Part shown: piece by piece, positions 12,593-31,000 of the stretch
How the letters are laid out: each line of letters begins with the position of its first letter
Numbering within the stretch: the first letter of the stretch is position 1
Assembly (NCBI GenBank): GCA_947561715.1
Contig: OX387197.1
Coordinates: 26,004,266-26,068,265 of the forward strand
Direction of reading: 5' to 3'
Length of the DNA: 64,000 bases
Source: Ascidia mentula
Taxonomy: Eukaryota > Chordata > Ascidiacea > Phlebobranchia > Ascidiidae
Made by a program: the position numbers and the translations under genes
The notes under the pieces: model-generated
What the model was told of the DNA's origin: nothing
The model's input: only the letters and a program-made list of their open reading frames with translations
The model's database searches: none

Positions 12593-14962
12593 GTATAAAT
12601 ATTTGGAGTTTCCAAAACGAGGCTTCGCTATTCGTCCAGAAGGAAAATCCATCGAATTCACTTAAAAAGTATGTACATAATGAGACCATGACTATGATTT
12701 TTAAATCCTGTCTTTACATTCAATGTGTATCGCAGAATAACGCACACCTGTCTGTATTCTTCGTTGTCCAGATGCCACATATCGAACAAACATTCACCAG
12801 TTTGTTTCAGAAAAAACATCAACTATCGGAAGGCAATGTTTTCGGCAAAAAGCATCGCCGAAAGCTTACATACTAATATAATTCCAGTTCATAATTTCAA
12901 CTTTACCCGAAAACAACAGGTTGAGAACCTACTCCGGAAAGATGCAACTTAACTTTGATGTTTGAATTGTAAAAATCGATATTCCCAATTTAGCCGCTAC
13001 ACGTCCAGCTGCATCGTTAACAAGTTGCGCTCAAACTGCCAACCGATAACAACATGTACTGTGGATTTGTCCCGACAAGCTGTACGTGGTTAGCCGATAA
13101 ATCGGTACTGGATAGAGTTCTACTGTCGTCCATCAAATGCACCACGGTGTGTTGAACGCATATACTGACAGACTTGGAAATTCTGATTCCATAGTTTAAT
13201 GAGTTGTAGAAAATTGCCGGTAATTCAAATCTAATTGAAAAACGGTAAAGAAAATCCAAGTCTGTTTACAGGTAATGTTTATTTTCTTGTGCAATGGATT
13301 GCCAATAAACGTTAATAGCAGAGTTATGGGCAAAACACCGGCCTGTACAACAAATCTTCAACCTGGCCCGCCAGTGGCTACTTAAGAATAAATTGGCGCA
13401 AAAGCTGCAATTTAATGTAAATTTAGTGCACGTCTTTTTGGTCCACTTAATACTACAATGGGTCAGTGGCTCACCCGTTCAAATTTTAATTCCAGAACTG
13501 TGGTTCTACAGCTGCACAAAATTCTTTCTTCGAGTAGAACTTCTCGTAACAACTTGTCTCGCTAAATAACAGCATTTAAAGAACATCTGTGCACACAACG
13601 CGATTTCACGGGGAAATCAGTGGTTAACCCCGGACACCAAAAAGAATGACCTACCGCGGTTTAAACCTGCCTGTACCCAAAATTAATTGGGTTATAATTG
13701 ATTCCCTCAACTGCATAGCCTAACGAAACATGACAGGCAAGTTACTTTCTTTGAAATAGGGAACACAGCGAGCGGTTTGTAGCGTAACTTGCCCCTTATG
13801 CGATGGTTGATAACCTGCAATCACTTTTGAATGGAAAGAAAAAAATATTTAAAACTTAGTTTATGCTGTGCTGTTGATTACATATCTGTACGGATGACAA
13901 TCAGAAAATACAAGAAATTTGACAATATTTTGAAAAATCCAACGTTTCTCTAAACAAGGAATCATTGAGCACACTGCAACTACCTTTGCCTGTATCTAAT
14001 TCAACCTAACCTAATACAAAGCAACAAAAGCTCCCACTTACAGCCTGATGTTTCCATAATGATTTCCTAATCCCGGCAACATATCCAAGGACAACGGTCT
14101 TAGCACCTACAAACCATTTCTCTCGGCGCTAGCAACCCTATTTTAATCACTTACCGCCATCGCAACGCCCACCGTTACCAAGGGGCGCATGGCTACCGAA
14201 TTACAAATGCATTTCAATCTTTAGAAAAACGAATTGAATGCGTCACAATCAAGCTTATGTTCTTTTCAGATTATTAGATAATGATGCATTGTCCTTTGTT
14301 CAACGGAGGCCTCATTAGGAAGTTACGTAAAGTACAGTACAAGCCTACTTATTCCTTTGTGGTGGCTAATTGCACTAATAAAATCGATCAAGACACATCG
14401 GAATAAAGTTATGTTGCTTTCGTAAACCTGTGACTTTTTTCCAGCATAACAAGTGTTGAGGTCACGCCTCATTGCATACGGCGGCAACAATGCGCTTGCA
14501 TGACACAGTCGCGTGATGCGTGGAATGTGCCGCAGTCCTATCAGCGTGATTATTAATTGTGTGCGTGTTACTTTAAAATGCAATTACTTCCTTATAAATG
14601 TGTGTGTGCTTGCCTTGCTTTCCATTCTATGATTTGCAACTATACGAACAAATACAAAGAAACACAACGACAAGTATAGAAACGAATTGATTTTGCGTTC
14701 GCCCGTTGAAAAAACGTCAATATGTACCCAGGCCCGAAAATATAAAACAATCGCAGTGGCTGCAGCTCGTTCATGCGAAAATTTTGTGTTTTTTCGCATG
14801 ATTTTCTAGAATTAAGATGCAAAATGCTTTGAGCGCATTTCTAGCGACCAAGTCGGTCCACTTCAGTTAGCAATGTCCCAGTTTTGGCATTTCCTTTAAG
14901 TTAACAATTGTGTTTGTTTTGTAGAATGCCGTGATTGTTACAAAGGCTTGAACAAATATAAC
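12593..14962. other. Non-coding stretch
   Basis: No exon or RNA gene that I can support on either strand. Confidence 0.4.
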
Positions 14963-14970
14963 AATATAAC

Positions 14971-15151
14971 CAGTGGTGGGATTCAGCCGGTTCGCACCGG
15001 TTCTGTAGAACCGTCCCACGAAATTTTATGAGATCGGCGAAGCGGTTAGCATTACTGGTTACTGTCAATGGATTTTTGCATCTTCGAACCCGCTGAAAAA
15101 TATGACTTTTGTGATAGAACCAGCTGACAAAAAATTTGAATTCCACCATTG
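14971..15151. mobile_element. hAT-like MITE with terminal inverted repeats
   Basis: The element is 181 bases long. It starts CAGTGGTGGGATTCA and ends TGAATTCCACCATTG, which are inverted copies with two mismatches in 15. It is flanked by 8-base direct repeats, AATATAAC on the left and AATATAAG on the right, agreeing at 7 of 8. An 8-base target duplication and CA..TG ends are typical of hAT transposons. It is too short to code and must have been moved by a transposase from elsewhere. The slight decay of termini and target repeat suggests it is not recent. Confidence 0.8.
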
Positions 15152-15159
15152 AATATAAG

Positions 15160-16509
15160 TATACTTAAACTCAATTGGTAAAATAGACACCAAGACTTTT
15201 CTGTTGTCGAATTATTGTATTGTTTTGTAAATAGCAAAAATAAACGGTTAATTGACATAATGCGGAAAATCATAATAAGGAAGTTTACAGTAACGGTCAT
15301 TATTAAATAATCTCAACTTTTCAGACCAATCAGATTATAGCACAGGAATATATTCGAGTTAAGCGAAGCCAAAGATGAATTGTTATTGCCCATATAAAGT
15401 AGAGACAGCAGCATGAAGTTGAAGGCAAAACGGATCACAACAAAACTTGAATCGAAATTTTTGGTTCTCGGGGGTTTGTGAGTTTAGAAGGTAATCCTGC
15501 ATAAATCACTCGAAAAAACTGCAGAAATGAGGCAATAGTGGTGTAGTAATCACACTGTGGCTTAGAGCGAAATATCGGGTAGAGCAAGCAGTAAAGGTGA
15601 TTAGAAAATAGCAAGCAGGTGGTAACAGTACGCTACTACATAGAGAGGAAATAGGTTTCAACGTGTCAGATTATCGACAATTCTATGAATCGTGTATACA
15701 CTGTATTCAGTTATTATTGCGAATAGTAGAGAGTTTACAGGTCAGTAAAAATAGCAAGCAGGGGCAAAGGTTTTAACGTTTCACAATATCGGCATTTTTC
15801 TAAAAATAATGTTCAGTGCATATACAACCGCCAGGCGAATTCCATAGTTATATATCAGTCAGTAACTTTCAATGACAAACACGATTTTTTTGTTGTACGA
15901 CAGTAACGTCACCAGCCTGCGCAAGTCCACAAAAATGCTTTTATGATGTCATACTTAAGTGAATGAAAAGCTGTAAAAAATTTTTTTCCAACGATGAAAT
16001 CGCCTGAATGCGTTACAAACAGGCTCAGGTTGCTGTTATATGCACACAAGTGTAAGACAAAAAACGTGGCTGCATGCAGCGAAAATTAGATCTAGGCTGT
16101 GTTACACCATAGTATATAACACCTTGTTAGGCCACAACTAAAGCATTGATACCTTGGAGCTGGTAAATTTCCTTAAGGCCGGGACACAGCGAACAACTAA
16201 ATCACTTCTTGGATTGTTTGTTTTTGTTGAATTGGAACTTGGTATATCACAGATTTAACAAGATGTGGCCTGTATTATTTAGTGCAGGCACTGGCAAAAA
16301 CCCACATTTTCATGGGCATTCTCTTATGGCACGTGGGTAGGCAAACCGATGATATGTCTTTGACCATCATCGTTACCGAAGGAAATACAGAAGGCAACAT
16401 TGCCACAGTGCTTCAGGTAACAGCTGGGTGTTCCAATCAAGCGAATCTAGTGCTTCAGGTGCAACAGCACATGTAGGCGAAGGCGAATCTTAGCACAGAT
16501 TCCACTGTT
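15160..16509. other. Intergenic stretch before the zinc-finger gene
   Basis: I see nothing that can be supported as a gene. It includes the 3' flank of the minus-strand zinc-finger gene. Confidence 0.4.
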
Positions 16510-19500
16510 TCAATCCATCTTACTCCGGATCGACTTTCGACCAGATCTGTTTTTAACTTTCTGCGCCGTCGTAGTGACGTCAACTGATGACGATAAAGTT
16601 GTGGGCGTGACTAAGCATTCCATATTGTCATGGTGATATTCATACTTTCCTGTAACGTCATCTACAGCTTCGGGGGTTTTACGAATGAAGAAACGACTGT
16701 TGCCAATAATATCGTCGTTGACGTCACGGTGAACGACGTCAGCAATGTCGGGTGATGACGGCATGATGGGGCGGATTGATTTGCGGGCTGTGTTTTTAAG
16801 TTTGGCCGGAGGTTGGTCCTTTCCTTCCACTTTGTTCGCGGTGGAATTGAAACAAACCTCAGACCATGGGAATGTATTTCCCGCCTTCACCGGGGATTGT
16901 TGATTCGACCGGAGAAGAGCTTCATGCATTTTCTTCTTCTTCGCCAAACGCAGCTTGTCTCTCTTCGATACCTTGCCGCGATTCGGTAAAGTCTTACTGA
17001 ACATCGCTCTCTTTTCTTTGGTCAGAAGGTGGCGATTCTTTCCGCCACTGCTGGTCAACTTCTTCACATTCGCCTTCACCGGCGAACACTTTTTGGGCGT
17101 TTTCTTGGCGACCATTGAGACGTCAGAATCAGTACTGCGACGTCGACAAGGATTAACTTTCAAAGGCGAAATTTCCTCTTCAAAATCATCGGAAGAATCA
17201 TCGATTGACTGAAGACGTGAAGATTTTAATTTACTCAACTGAACAGAACTTTCGCGCATTGTCACCCTCTGTGACGTCACTAATGACGTCAGGTTCTTGT
17301 AATATTCCCTTGCAGAATCTTGCACCGAGGGCAAAGTGCTCAGCACCTGGTCAACCAAAGTCCTTGCGTTTGTTGTGGATGAGTTTTTTGAGTTCGATGT
17401 GCGGGACGAAATGCTCTTGCGCGCCGTCCTGCGGTTGCTTATCGATGCGCATTGAGCCACATGCTGCTGCGGTGAAGGGAGGGAAGTAGTCACTGCAAAA
17501 AATATGCTTCAAGGTACCGAAATTTTATCCGAACAATTATAGAACAATAAGCATTAGGGAAAGTGCGACTTTCCCAACATAAATAAACCAACACACAAGT
17601 TACTTGGGAGAAATAAACGGAGAAGAGCAGTGCTCGGCAACCTTTTTACCATGACGTTTAGGAGTTATGACGTCACAATAGAATTGCGCAGTCACAAAAA
17701 TGGAGTTTAACCATAAAGTCTGGATCAGCTTCAGCGAATATTCAACTGTTGTCATCAAAAGTTTGTCAAAATATAAAGTTAATCAGGGTTTTTAAAAATA
17801 TTGACTGGTTGTGGTCATATTTTAGCACACAGTTGTGGAGCACTAGACTAGACTACAAAAGCTGGTTGCAGGAAATGTCACCAGGTTGAAAGTTTGAAAC
17901 TAATATTATGAACGTAATTGTATAACAGCCAAATACTTACTTGCTGTTTTTGGCGCCTCCCTCCTCAAATTAATGTTGTGTTTTTGGAAAAGGTGAATAA
18001 CAGCAACTTTAAGATTTGAGATGGGATGATTGCAGATTAAACATTCATATGGCTCGCATGCACCTGGGCTTTCTACACACAATGCAAAAAGTCGATGAAC
18101 AAACACTTCGAAACATCATATTCAAAATAACTGGAATACTTTCTGAGTAACTTTATAAAAATACAAATTTGTGTACACTGGACATGATGTTAAAAATAGG
18201 TTAAAGATATTTTCAGCACAATAATAAATTTCGAATCTTGAAAAAATAGACATTGCAATTCAAAACAGCCCTGAAAACTGTGAGGCTAACAAAGTCTGAG
18301 GCATACTGCCCATGTTATTGTAAATTTCCCATGGCAGTGGGAAATTGGGGGTAATTCAATCACAGTACAACATGGCCAATTTCCTGTAGACACTATGTTT
18401 AATTTGCTTGGTACTCACACGACAAATAAACAAAACAGTTAAAATAAATTTAAAATCTAGCCATGTTTGGCAAATGATAAGGTGAATTATCCTAAAGCTT
18501 AATAAAGTATTGATGTGTTAGTACTTCCCACCTGTCATACACAAAAACTTCTTCAAGGGTTCAGGAATTGGCAAGGGAATGGAAAAATCTAAAACCAACA
18601 AAGTACAATAAAACTCATTCAATCGTGGAACAGTATTGACCATATATATGTTTGTATTAAGTATTTACCCGAATTTAAGGTTATTATAGGGTATTGGGTA
18701 TATATACTGTACAATGGTTTCCCTTTTATGCATCAAATGTAGCAGCTAAAAGTGTGAATTTTCCCTATGGCTACATCTTGTTTGTAAAATACCTAAGTCG
18801 CTTGTAAAATACCTAAAATTAAAATTTTACATAGAGAAGTTTTTACAAATAATATATTAACCAGCAATTAACCATTTGTGCAAGCTATTCATAATTTTAT
18901 AAACAAATGTTTGATGCTAATATACATATGATTCAGTGTTAAGTACAATCAAGTAAAAACTATCGATTTGTGAAAGCTGGATGGTTTGCTGTACTTTGCA
19001 TTAAACTAATAAAAACCACACATGAACCAGTAACAAATGGGGATCACAAAAAAACAAACCAATGAAGCATGTACTTGTCTGAGTAAACTTTTCAGTGGTC
19101 TTGTGGGGCGTCTGCGTAGTTTGATCAAGTTTTTTGACAACTTTGGTTTCTTCTTCTACTTCTTGTATTTCTTCGTCTTCAACCACGACAAGCTCCACAT
19201 CATCGAGAGATGAGCTAACGTGGTTGTTCGTCACTTCTGGCTCAACATGAACCGCTTTGGATACCTCAGATGAACTTGAAATGTTGTTTTGTTGGGACTC
19301 AAACACTCTACAGTGGAAAAATAAGTTTGGTAAAGTGAGGTGCAAGCTTTGCAAAATCATTAAATACTTGCCCTGAATGCGATGTCTTTAAATGAATTAA
19401 AGATTCCAAAAACATTCCATCTCCTTGAAATGTTTGTGAGCAAAGTTTGCAATGAAGCTCATTGACAGGGTTTGCATTTGCAGCCTATGAATAAATATAT

Positions 19501-19651
19501 TTTAAAACGAATGGTGGTAGTTTTAGCTTAGTTTGTATAAAACCTTGAAAGAAATAAAGCATGGGTAACTTGCCTTATCCCTACAATACTCCAGAATCCT
19601 ATTAGATTCCTCAGTCATATTTGCATCAAAGTTGAGCATGGGTATTCTCAT
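16510..19651 (-). CDS. Two-zinc-finger, basic Ser/Lys-rich nuclear protein
   Basis: Five exons (19574-19651, 19372-19484, 19075-19307, 17941-18072, 16510-17492) join in phase into 512 codons. Exon 2 has a C2H2 finger (CKLC...HLKTSH) and exon 4 a second (CLIC...HLFQKH, C-x2-C-x12-H-x4-H). Exon 3 is acidic (VVVEDEEIQEVEEE). The long last exon is rich in Ser, Lys and Arg with many S/T-P and basic patches (KKTPKKCSPVKANVKK, KKKKMHEALLR), as in chromatin or mitotic proteins. I do not recognise the family. The first two introns need GC donors (GCAAGT): with a GT choice for intron 2 the reading frame of exon 3 is lost. The gene starts about 450 bases from PDHB, in the opposite direction, so the two may share a promoter. 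Splicing is inferred without cDNA. Confidence 0.75.
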
Positions 19652-20104
19652 TGATATTTTTTAAGTCACTAATCTATAACAACAAAACCATCAAAACAGT
19701 TATGTATCGTAGCTTGTAACCTTGCAGAGTATTGTGTGGTTATCAAAAAGCTAAATCATTTGCACTATAAAAAATTAAAATGAACTCTACAAATAACGTT
19801 TAGCTTTATCTATGTGATCAAAACGAATCAATTTTCGTCAAATCTTTTTGACTTTTCAGAGAACCTTTTTCTAAAACGAGATTACTAGGTCATGCTTGAG
19901 CAGTTTCTCAAAATAAATTCCCAACAGTGAGCAACTGACTGTCACGGGTCAGTGGGTTTCATTGACTTTCCCTGCGTCGAGTTTGTGCGCCATTGAGTTT
20001 CGCCGTAACCCTGGTAAAAGAACGACCTTAGTCGCAACTAAAAGTTAAAATATATGTGAGAGAAAACATAACACCGTACTTTTTTGCACCAGAACACAAT
20101 CAAG
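19652..20104. promoter_or_regulatory. Shared divergent promoter region, zinc-finger gene / PDHB
   Basis: About 450 bases separate the start codons of two genes pointing away from each other. Both 5' untranslated regions and any core promoters must lie here or in unseen upstream exons. I see no clear TATA box in a fixed position. A bidirectional promoter is an inference from spacing only. Confidence 0.5.
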
Positions 20105-22711
<2,607 letters not shown>

Positions 22712-24122
22712 TTGTTGTATTTTGTTCAGACAGTTCCAAAATTAGAATTTATGTTTTGTTATGTCGAATACCACAAGCAATTACAAGCATTTTTTTGAGG
22801 GGTTTTTGATAACAAGATTTTTTTATGCGGCCTTTGAACCACATAAAATTTTGTATTCTGCCAGTTTTTTTGGTGACAACACTATAGTTTAAACCATAAG
22901 ACTCTGGTAACTAAAATGTTGTCTGTTTTCTTTTGTTGATTATAAAATACACAAAAGTAGAGAATATGTTTTTGAGTACAGTGTTATATCGTTTATAGTA
23001 ACATTTCTTGGAAAATGTGAAAAATACTGAAACTTATACAGATGTTTTAAAACAATTTTTTATTTGGGGGAACATGTCACATATTTACCGCACACTACTC
23101 AAAACAAGACAAAATAGTAATTGGATTACATCAAAATTGATACTGAACCAATTCATAAATTCTAGTGCACTCGGAAGATATGTTGCACACAAAAATAGAG
23201 TGCAAGTATGCTTTGTTTAGGAGCTGCATTCATCTAAGGATAAAGGGTTTTGAGAGAACAGCACTGACAGCAATTTCCCCTTACCGTGCGTCCACCAGAC
23301 TAAACTCAAAGGAGGCAGTTTACTAGTTGAATGGGCAATTTTCTTAAATTCACAAGGACACACAATGTAATTACAATTGGACAAAAATGCTGTGTTAATT
23401 TTTCTTGCATTAAGATTTTTTGTAAAACTGAAGTTGTTTGTGTTAATCACAGAACTACTCATATTACACCATGGAAACAATGTTTTCAAAATACACAAAT
23501 AGGTTGAGAACAGACAATAATTTTTTACTATAAATGCAGGAACAGCAATTTAATTTGAAAGGGCAGCACAATATTATAAATAAGAGAGAACATTATTAAA
23601 ACTTGACCCAAACCAACCAATAGACCCCAGGAAAGTTTGGGCTTGCAAGGTAAAGGTCCAATTATATCCCTGTCTGGTGAACTAAGTGTGGTAGATTGGT
23701 CTGCAGTATTACCTACTCTCTGGCATACTTTTGTGTCCATTGCTTAGCTGTAATAAAATATTGTGTTTTATTTTGGTTTCAGACTTTTTCTTTAATTTTT
23801 ATTTTTCTTCAATTTGTAAAACCCAGAAATTACAACCGGCATTAGTCTTGAATAAAATACAGTGCAAAATTGACTTTGCTGACACAAAGCTACATGTTGA
23901 CGTTAACAAAACTTTTTTCATTTTTAACTTACAATGATCACCAATAGAAATGATATACAATGTTGAATTGAAAACTGTACTACAATGCACGTGCAGGGTG
24001 TCGATTTATGCCTTTTTCACCATTCTAAGTGTTCGACACGCGATGCCACTGTTTGACATGGGCGGAGTAAAAATAATGTTAAGTTACCATAATGCAGTAA
24101 CACAAACACACCAACGCTATTG
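22712..24122. other. Convergent 3' flank between PDHB and UBE2N
   Basis: It holds the 3' untranslated regions of two convergent genes. I found no further exon. Short frames at 23217-23498 (minus) and 23528-23740 (minus) have no recognisable family. Confidence 0.5.
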
Positions 24123-26251
<2,129 letters not shown>

Positions 26252-28054
26252 GACTGTGATATTTAAAGTCTAAAGTACACTTAACCCTTGGCAGGGTTTA
26301 AACCTCACTATATTTTTTTAGGAAAGAAAATACAATTTATTATTTGACATAAAAAACAAAAATGTACGAGCAAATTAACATTTTCTGCATGATTCAAACT
26401 TTACAACAATATCATTACAGGTTTATCACAAAATAGTGTGAAAATCTGGCAAGGTGCCTAAAATATATTTTGTCATGTGAAGGTATAAAATAATGATGGC
26501 AGTTTAAATTGAATGAAGAATGACATGTTACAGCAGAAAAATGGTGTGTAATATTAAGGTTACAAGTATTATTGCACAAACAAGATTCATTTATTTTTAG
26601 TCATCATATGTTACACACAAGATTAAATGGTTTTTCTTGATATATTTACGACATTTACGCAATATATTGGTATGTAGGTAAATAGGTTGTGGGTGGGGTC
26701 CACAATGATCAGGCACAAACGCACTGTGATAATTAAACACAAAACCCCAAAATATTAGGAAGTAATAAAGTTAAACTTTAAGCAAAAATTCCCAAAAAGT
26801 ACAGTATTACAATTTCAGCACGACTACATGCGTACATTACTTCAAGTAAACCAACATATATAAAATAGAATGTAGCAAAAATATTTACACAGAGTTCTAG
26901 AAAACATGACAGGAAATAAACCTTGAACCGTTTGCCTGATCCGCAACACCACAGTCCCAGATTTCTTGACCACGAAGGTGTGTCAGACGGGATAGATGAG
27001 ATAAAAATTCAAATGGTAGCAGTCCGTCTACGTTAAAAAATAATATATGAATATAATTAAAGAATTTTCAAATGCAAGCACAACGAAACGCTGGCTGCTA
27101 GCGGTGCATGTTTATAATAACAAAATAACTGTGTCTTCGTGACGTCGTAATGTATATTTGAGAAATAAATAATTTGGATTTTACGCACCTCTTCACGCTG
27201 ACTAACATGCACAGAACTCCAAAATATATTTTGTAACGATAATTTACCTATAATTCTGAAACAAATGGCTTGCACATTTTGCAGAAATTATAGCAAGGTT
27301 CAATAAGGCTTTTTGACAACAACTCATGCCATTATTAGAACCAGTTCAAAAATGTCTTGGCTACTTAAACATGAAGCCTACATTCAAGAAAGTTTGACAA
27401 ATAATAATCATTCCATGGTTGAAAGGCACCCCCTAAATTTAAATTTCCGTTTTGTCATAACTCTAGTCTGCTGAAGTTTTTGCCCTCACACCCCCTGAAA
27501 GACCTTCGTATAGCCTCTGCTAACCGCAGTTTGGGAACCACCAGACAATTTCATTCGCACAGTTGGAATAAAAAACATTTATTTTTGCTGGCAAAGTTAC
27601 TGCACACATGAACAATAAACATATAGGCTACATACATCGGCATTGTTCCGAGCACCATTAAAACCATGAAAGGGTTACAAAGTCACCCAGACAAAAATTG
27701 TTGTGGATAGAATCTATTCAATTGAAACAATTGTTATTCCTGCACCATTTTTGTAGTCTAAAGTACTACATAACTTACCTCAAAAATTATACATCTATCC
27801 GGAATATCCGACAACCAGGCTTTTCTTACGTATACTACTCCTTCGAGAGTGTTTTTACGTGCACTGTATGGCATTTCTCGCGCTTTGTACGAACGTTCGT
27901 GTTTTATTTAGTTTGTGTTCGTTTAACCTTGACATATTATTTAATACAAAACACATCATTTAACTTTGTTGTCATGCACATGTAGATGCAGATTTTAAGG
28001 CAGATGTGTTGGCAATAAGTTTTCAGACGGGTGTATCGATATGTTGGAATAAAA
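26252..28054. other. Intergenic region between UBE2N and DMTF1
   Basis: The two genes point away from each other, so both promoters lie here. I found no coding exon. A TTTTCAG acceptor-like site at about 28020-28026, 28 bases before the DMTF1 ATG, could be a 5' untranslated exon boundary or a spliced-leader trans-splice site. Confidence 0.45.
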
Positions 28055-31000
28055 ATGTGTGATCCAAATGACAATACCTCGGACTTGATCTTAGAACATT
28101 ATGGGACTATGGATACGGAAAACAAGTCATTGTTTTCTGACTCCGATATGATGTCTGCAACCGGCCCGTCAAAGTCGGTTCTTGATTTATCAATAATGGG
28201 AGTGCGAAAAAGAAAAGGTACAATAGATAAACTGTCAATTAACTAATATACTGTCGTGGCTAGAAATAAAGAACCTATGGGGTATTCACTCATTTAAGAT
28301 ACATTGGCATTTTTTTCTTTGTTTGATTTAAGTACATATAGTCATTTAAATGCTACATCGCTATACATTGATGGAAAGAATTACCATGACAAGTTTCACA
28401 ATTTAATCGGAAATCCACGCACAAACAAATTAGGTATTGCATTAACACACAAAATATATGTCTGTGCAATATCCTCACATTCAATGTTTAAAAAATCCTC
28501 TTTGGGCGCACAAACTTCAATTTGGCATTAATGAGACCCTCAATAATTGAAAACAGAATGCACAATGTCAAACAAATCTTAAAATAATTTAACCATTCTA
28601 TTGTTTGCAATTATTAACAGAGTGCCACATTTATTGTTTTAGCTCAGGACATTTTTCCGTATCCAAAAGACTACAAAGTCCAAAGGAAGTCTGTGGAGAA
28701 AATCCATCTTTCTGTTGATTCTCCTTCCCTAAATTCAACACAGCCTCGTCATGATTCAGTTTTCCTGACAGAAGATGACGATGACACGGAAAAATACCTT
28801 ACCAACTCTTCAAAAAAGCACAAGCAATCCAAGAAAAGAAAAAATGAGGTCTTTTGAATACAAACACAATTTTATTTGACCCAAAATGTTTTTGAAACAC
28901 TGCAGCCTATTGCTTGCATTTTTCAACTACACAAACTTTATGTATTTTTTCATGTATTTTGTCAACAGAATGAAAGCAATAAATCTGACCAGAGTGAGGT
29001 GCAGGTATTCGAGTCTTCATCTGTACAAGTTGAAACAGGTTTGTGGCTTTCTAAAGTTTGACTCAGCATTATCAGAGAAAAGTTAATTATAGATTATGAA
29101 TGCCAGAATTGCATTCCAAAAGTTAAAATGCCATTACCTCCTTATGGTAAATTGTCTTAAGGTCGTTGCATTACTTTTGATCTGTTCCACTATTTTTCAA
29201 TGTCACAATGCACCCCAATTTTTTCTTTTTGTTGCTGCAGATGATTATGGAGACCTCGTTGTTACTCTTTACCCTACTTCAGATGGGGGACCAACTTTGC
29301 GCAAGGACCAAAATGTAAAAAAAATAAATGAAAGTTTGTTGAATTTCTGCATTAAAGACTTACTTTTTGAATGTTCACCCTAATCATCATGTTGCCAGTA
29401 AAGTTTTTTTAAGACTGTGCTCTTAATATTCCAGGGTGAAGATCCGTCTCAGTCTTCCTACCTCAAAGAAGATCAGCCTGCAACTATTTATTTATCTGCT
29501 GATTATTTAAACTCAGACAATAATGCATCTATTCCAACGTAAATATGTTTCTAAATGTTCAAAGAATAATACAAATACACTGTTTTTGTGTGTTGGTGCA
29601 TTACCAATTAGTCACACACAATGAGTGCCATTGATCTTGAAAATATCTTTATGATTTCCAGGCAATCTATCCAGAGTTCAGATGAAGGTGTTGTTTATTC
29701 GTTGGCCCCTTCCCCAATTACAGCCACAACACAAACAACCCAAAGAAAGACCAGTCCTAAATCGAACACCAAAGCCCAAAAACACAACGTAAGTCTGTTT
29801 GATGTTGTTGAAATGTCTTTCATGTGTTTGAGTAAATTTTGCAAAAATTCAGCAATTGCAAAATATATCACAAGTTTGTTGTTTAACTTTGTTTAACACA
29901 ATTTAATTTTTATTTTTTAGTTTAATGTTGAAGCTTTCTGTTTAGTTTTCACCTGGGTCGGTTGAAACTGTGAAGGATCCGGTACGAAATGTGTGGGTTA
30001 CTGTAAAAGAACACAAGGAACAGTTGAAACAATGGGGTCACACTTGGACGAAGGGAACTTGGAGCAACGAGGAAGTTCAGATTCTCAAACAAAACATAGA
30101 AACATATTGTGAGGTAAACTGCTTCTTTCTTGGTAATTAGACGGTATTGCATCTTAACGATTCCAAGGATAATTACTGTGTGACTTTAAAATCTACATAA
30201 ATATTGCACCCTTGAAACAAATCAGAGTAAAACATGGCAGGTGTCCAAGTTGTTGTTGTTGGTCTCTTTGAATCTGTAATCAAATAAGCTGAATGTAAAA
30301 TCAGCAAAGCTTGTTCTGCTGGTGAATGAAAAGTGACTTCAAATTATAAATTAATCATGAGTCCAATGTGCAGTTTCACATAAACTGTCGGTTTTCACAG
30401 AAAAACAACATAAAGAATGTGGTCGATTTAATTTTCACAAGCGACAAGGAGACACGTAAAGATTTCTATCCTTCACTGTGCAACGGGTTGAACAGACCCT
30501 TGTTTGCGGTTTACAGAAGAGTGAAGCGAATGTACGACAAGAGAAACTATAAAGGAAAGTGAGTAAAACTTTTGGAAACATTTTATCTGTAGGTTTCTCA
30601 TCAATAAACTTCCAACAATAATTTATAAATGTTTTTTAGCAATCTTACTTGTGTTTAATTTAATTGATGGATTTGTATTGCTTTGTCTTGGTATTTGTGA
30701 ATAAATTTGCAAATCACGGATACTAGAAAAGTAACAGACAACCATAATGCGTGCATCAGACTTGTTGGTATGGCAACGCAATAAAAGGTGTCTCGTTTGT
30801 GCCAGATACTCTGAAGAGGAGGTTAACAAACTAAAGGAGTTGCGGAAAATGTACGGGCACGATTGGTCGGTGATTGGACAGGAACTCGGTCGTAGTTCGG
30901 ATTCAGTTAAAGACCGATGTCGTCTGATCAAAGACGATCTAACTACAGGTTGGAATAATTATTTTTTGTTTCGTCACAAACGCGCTTTGTTAGCTTTCGT

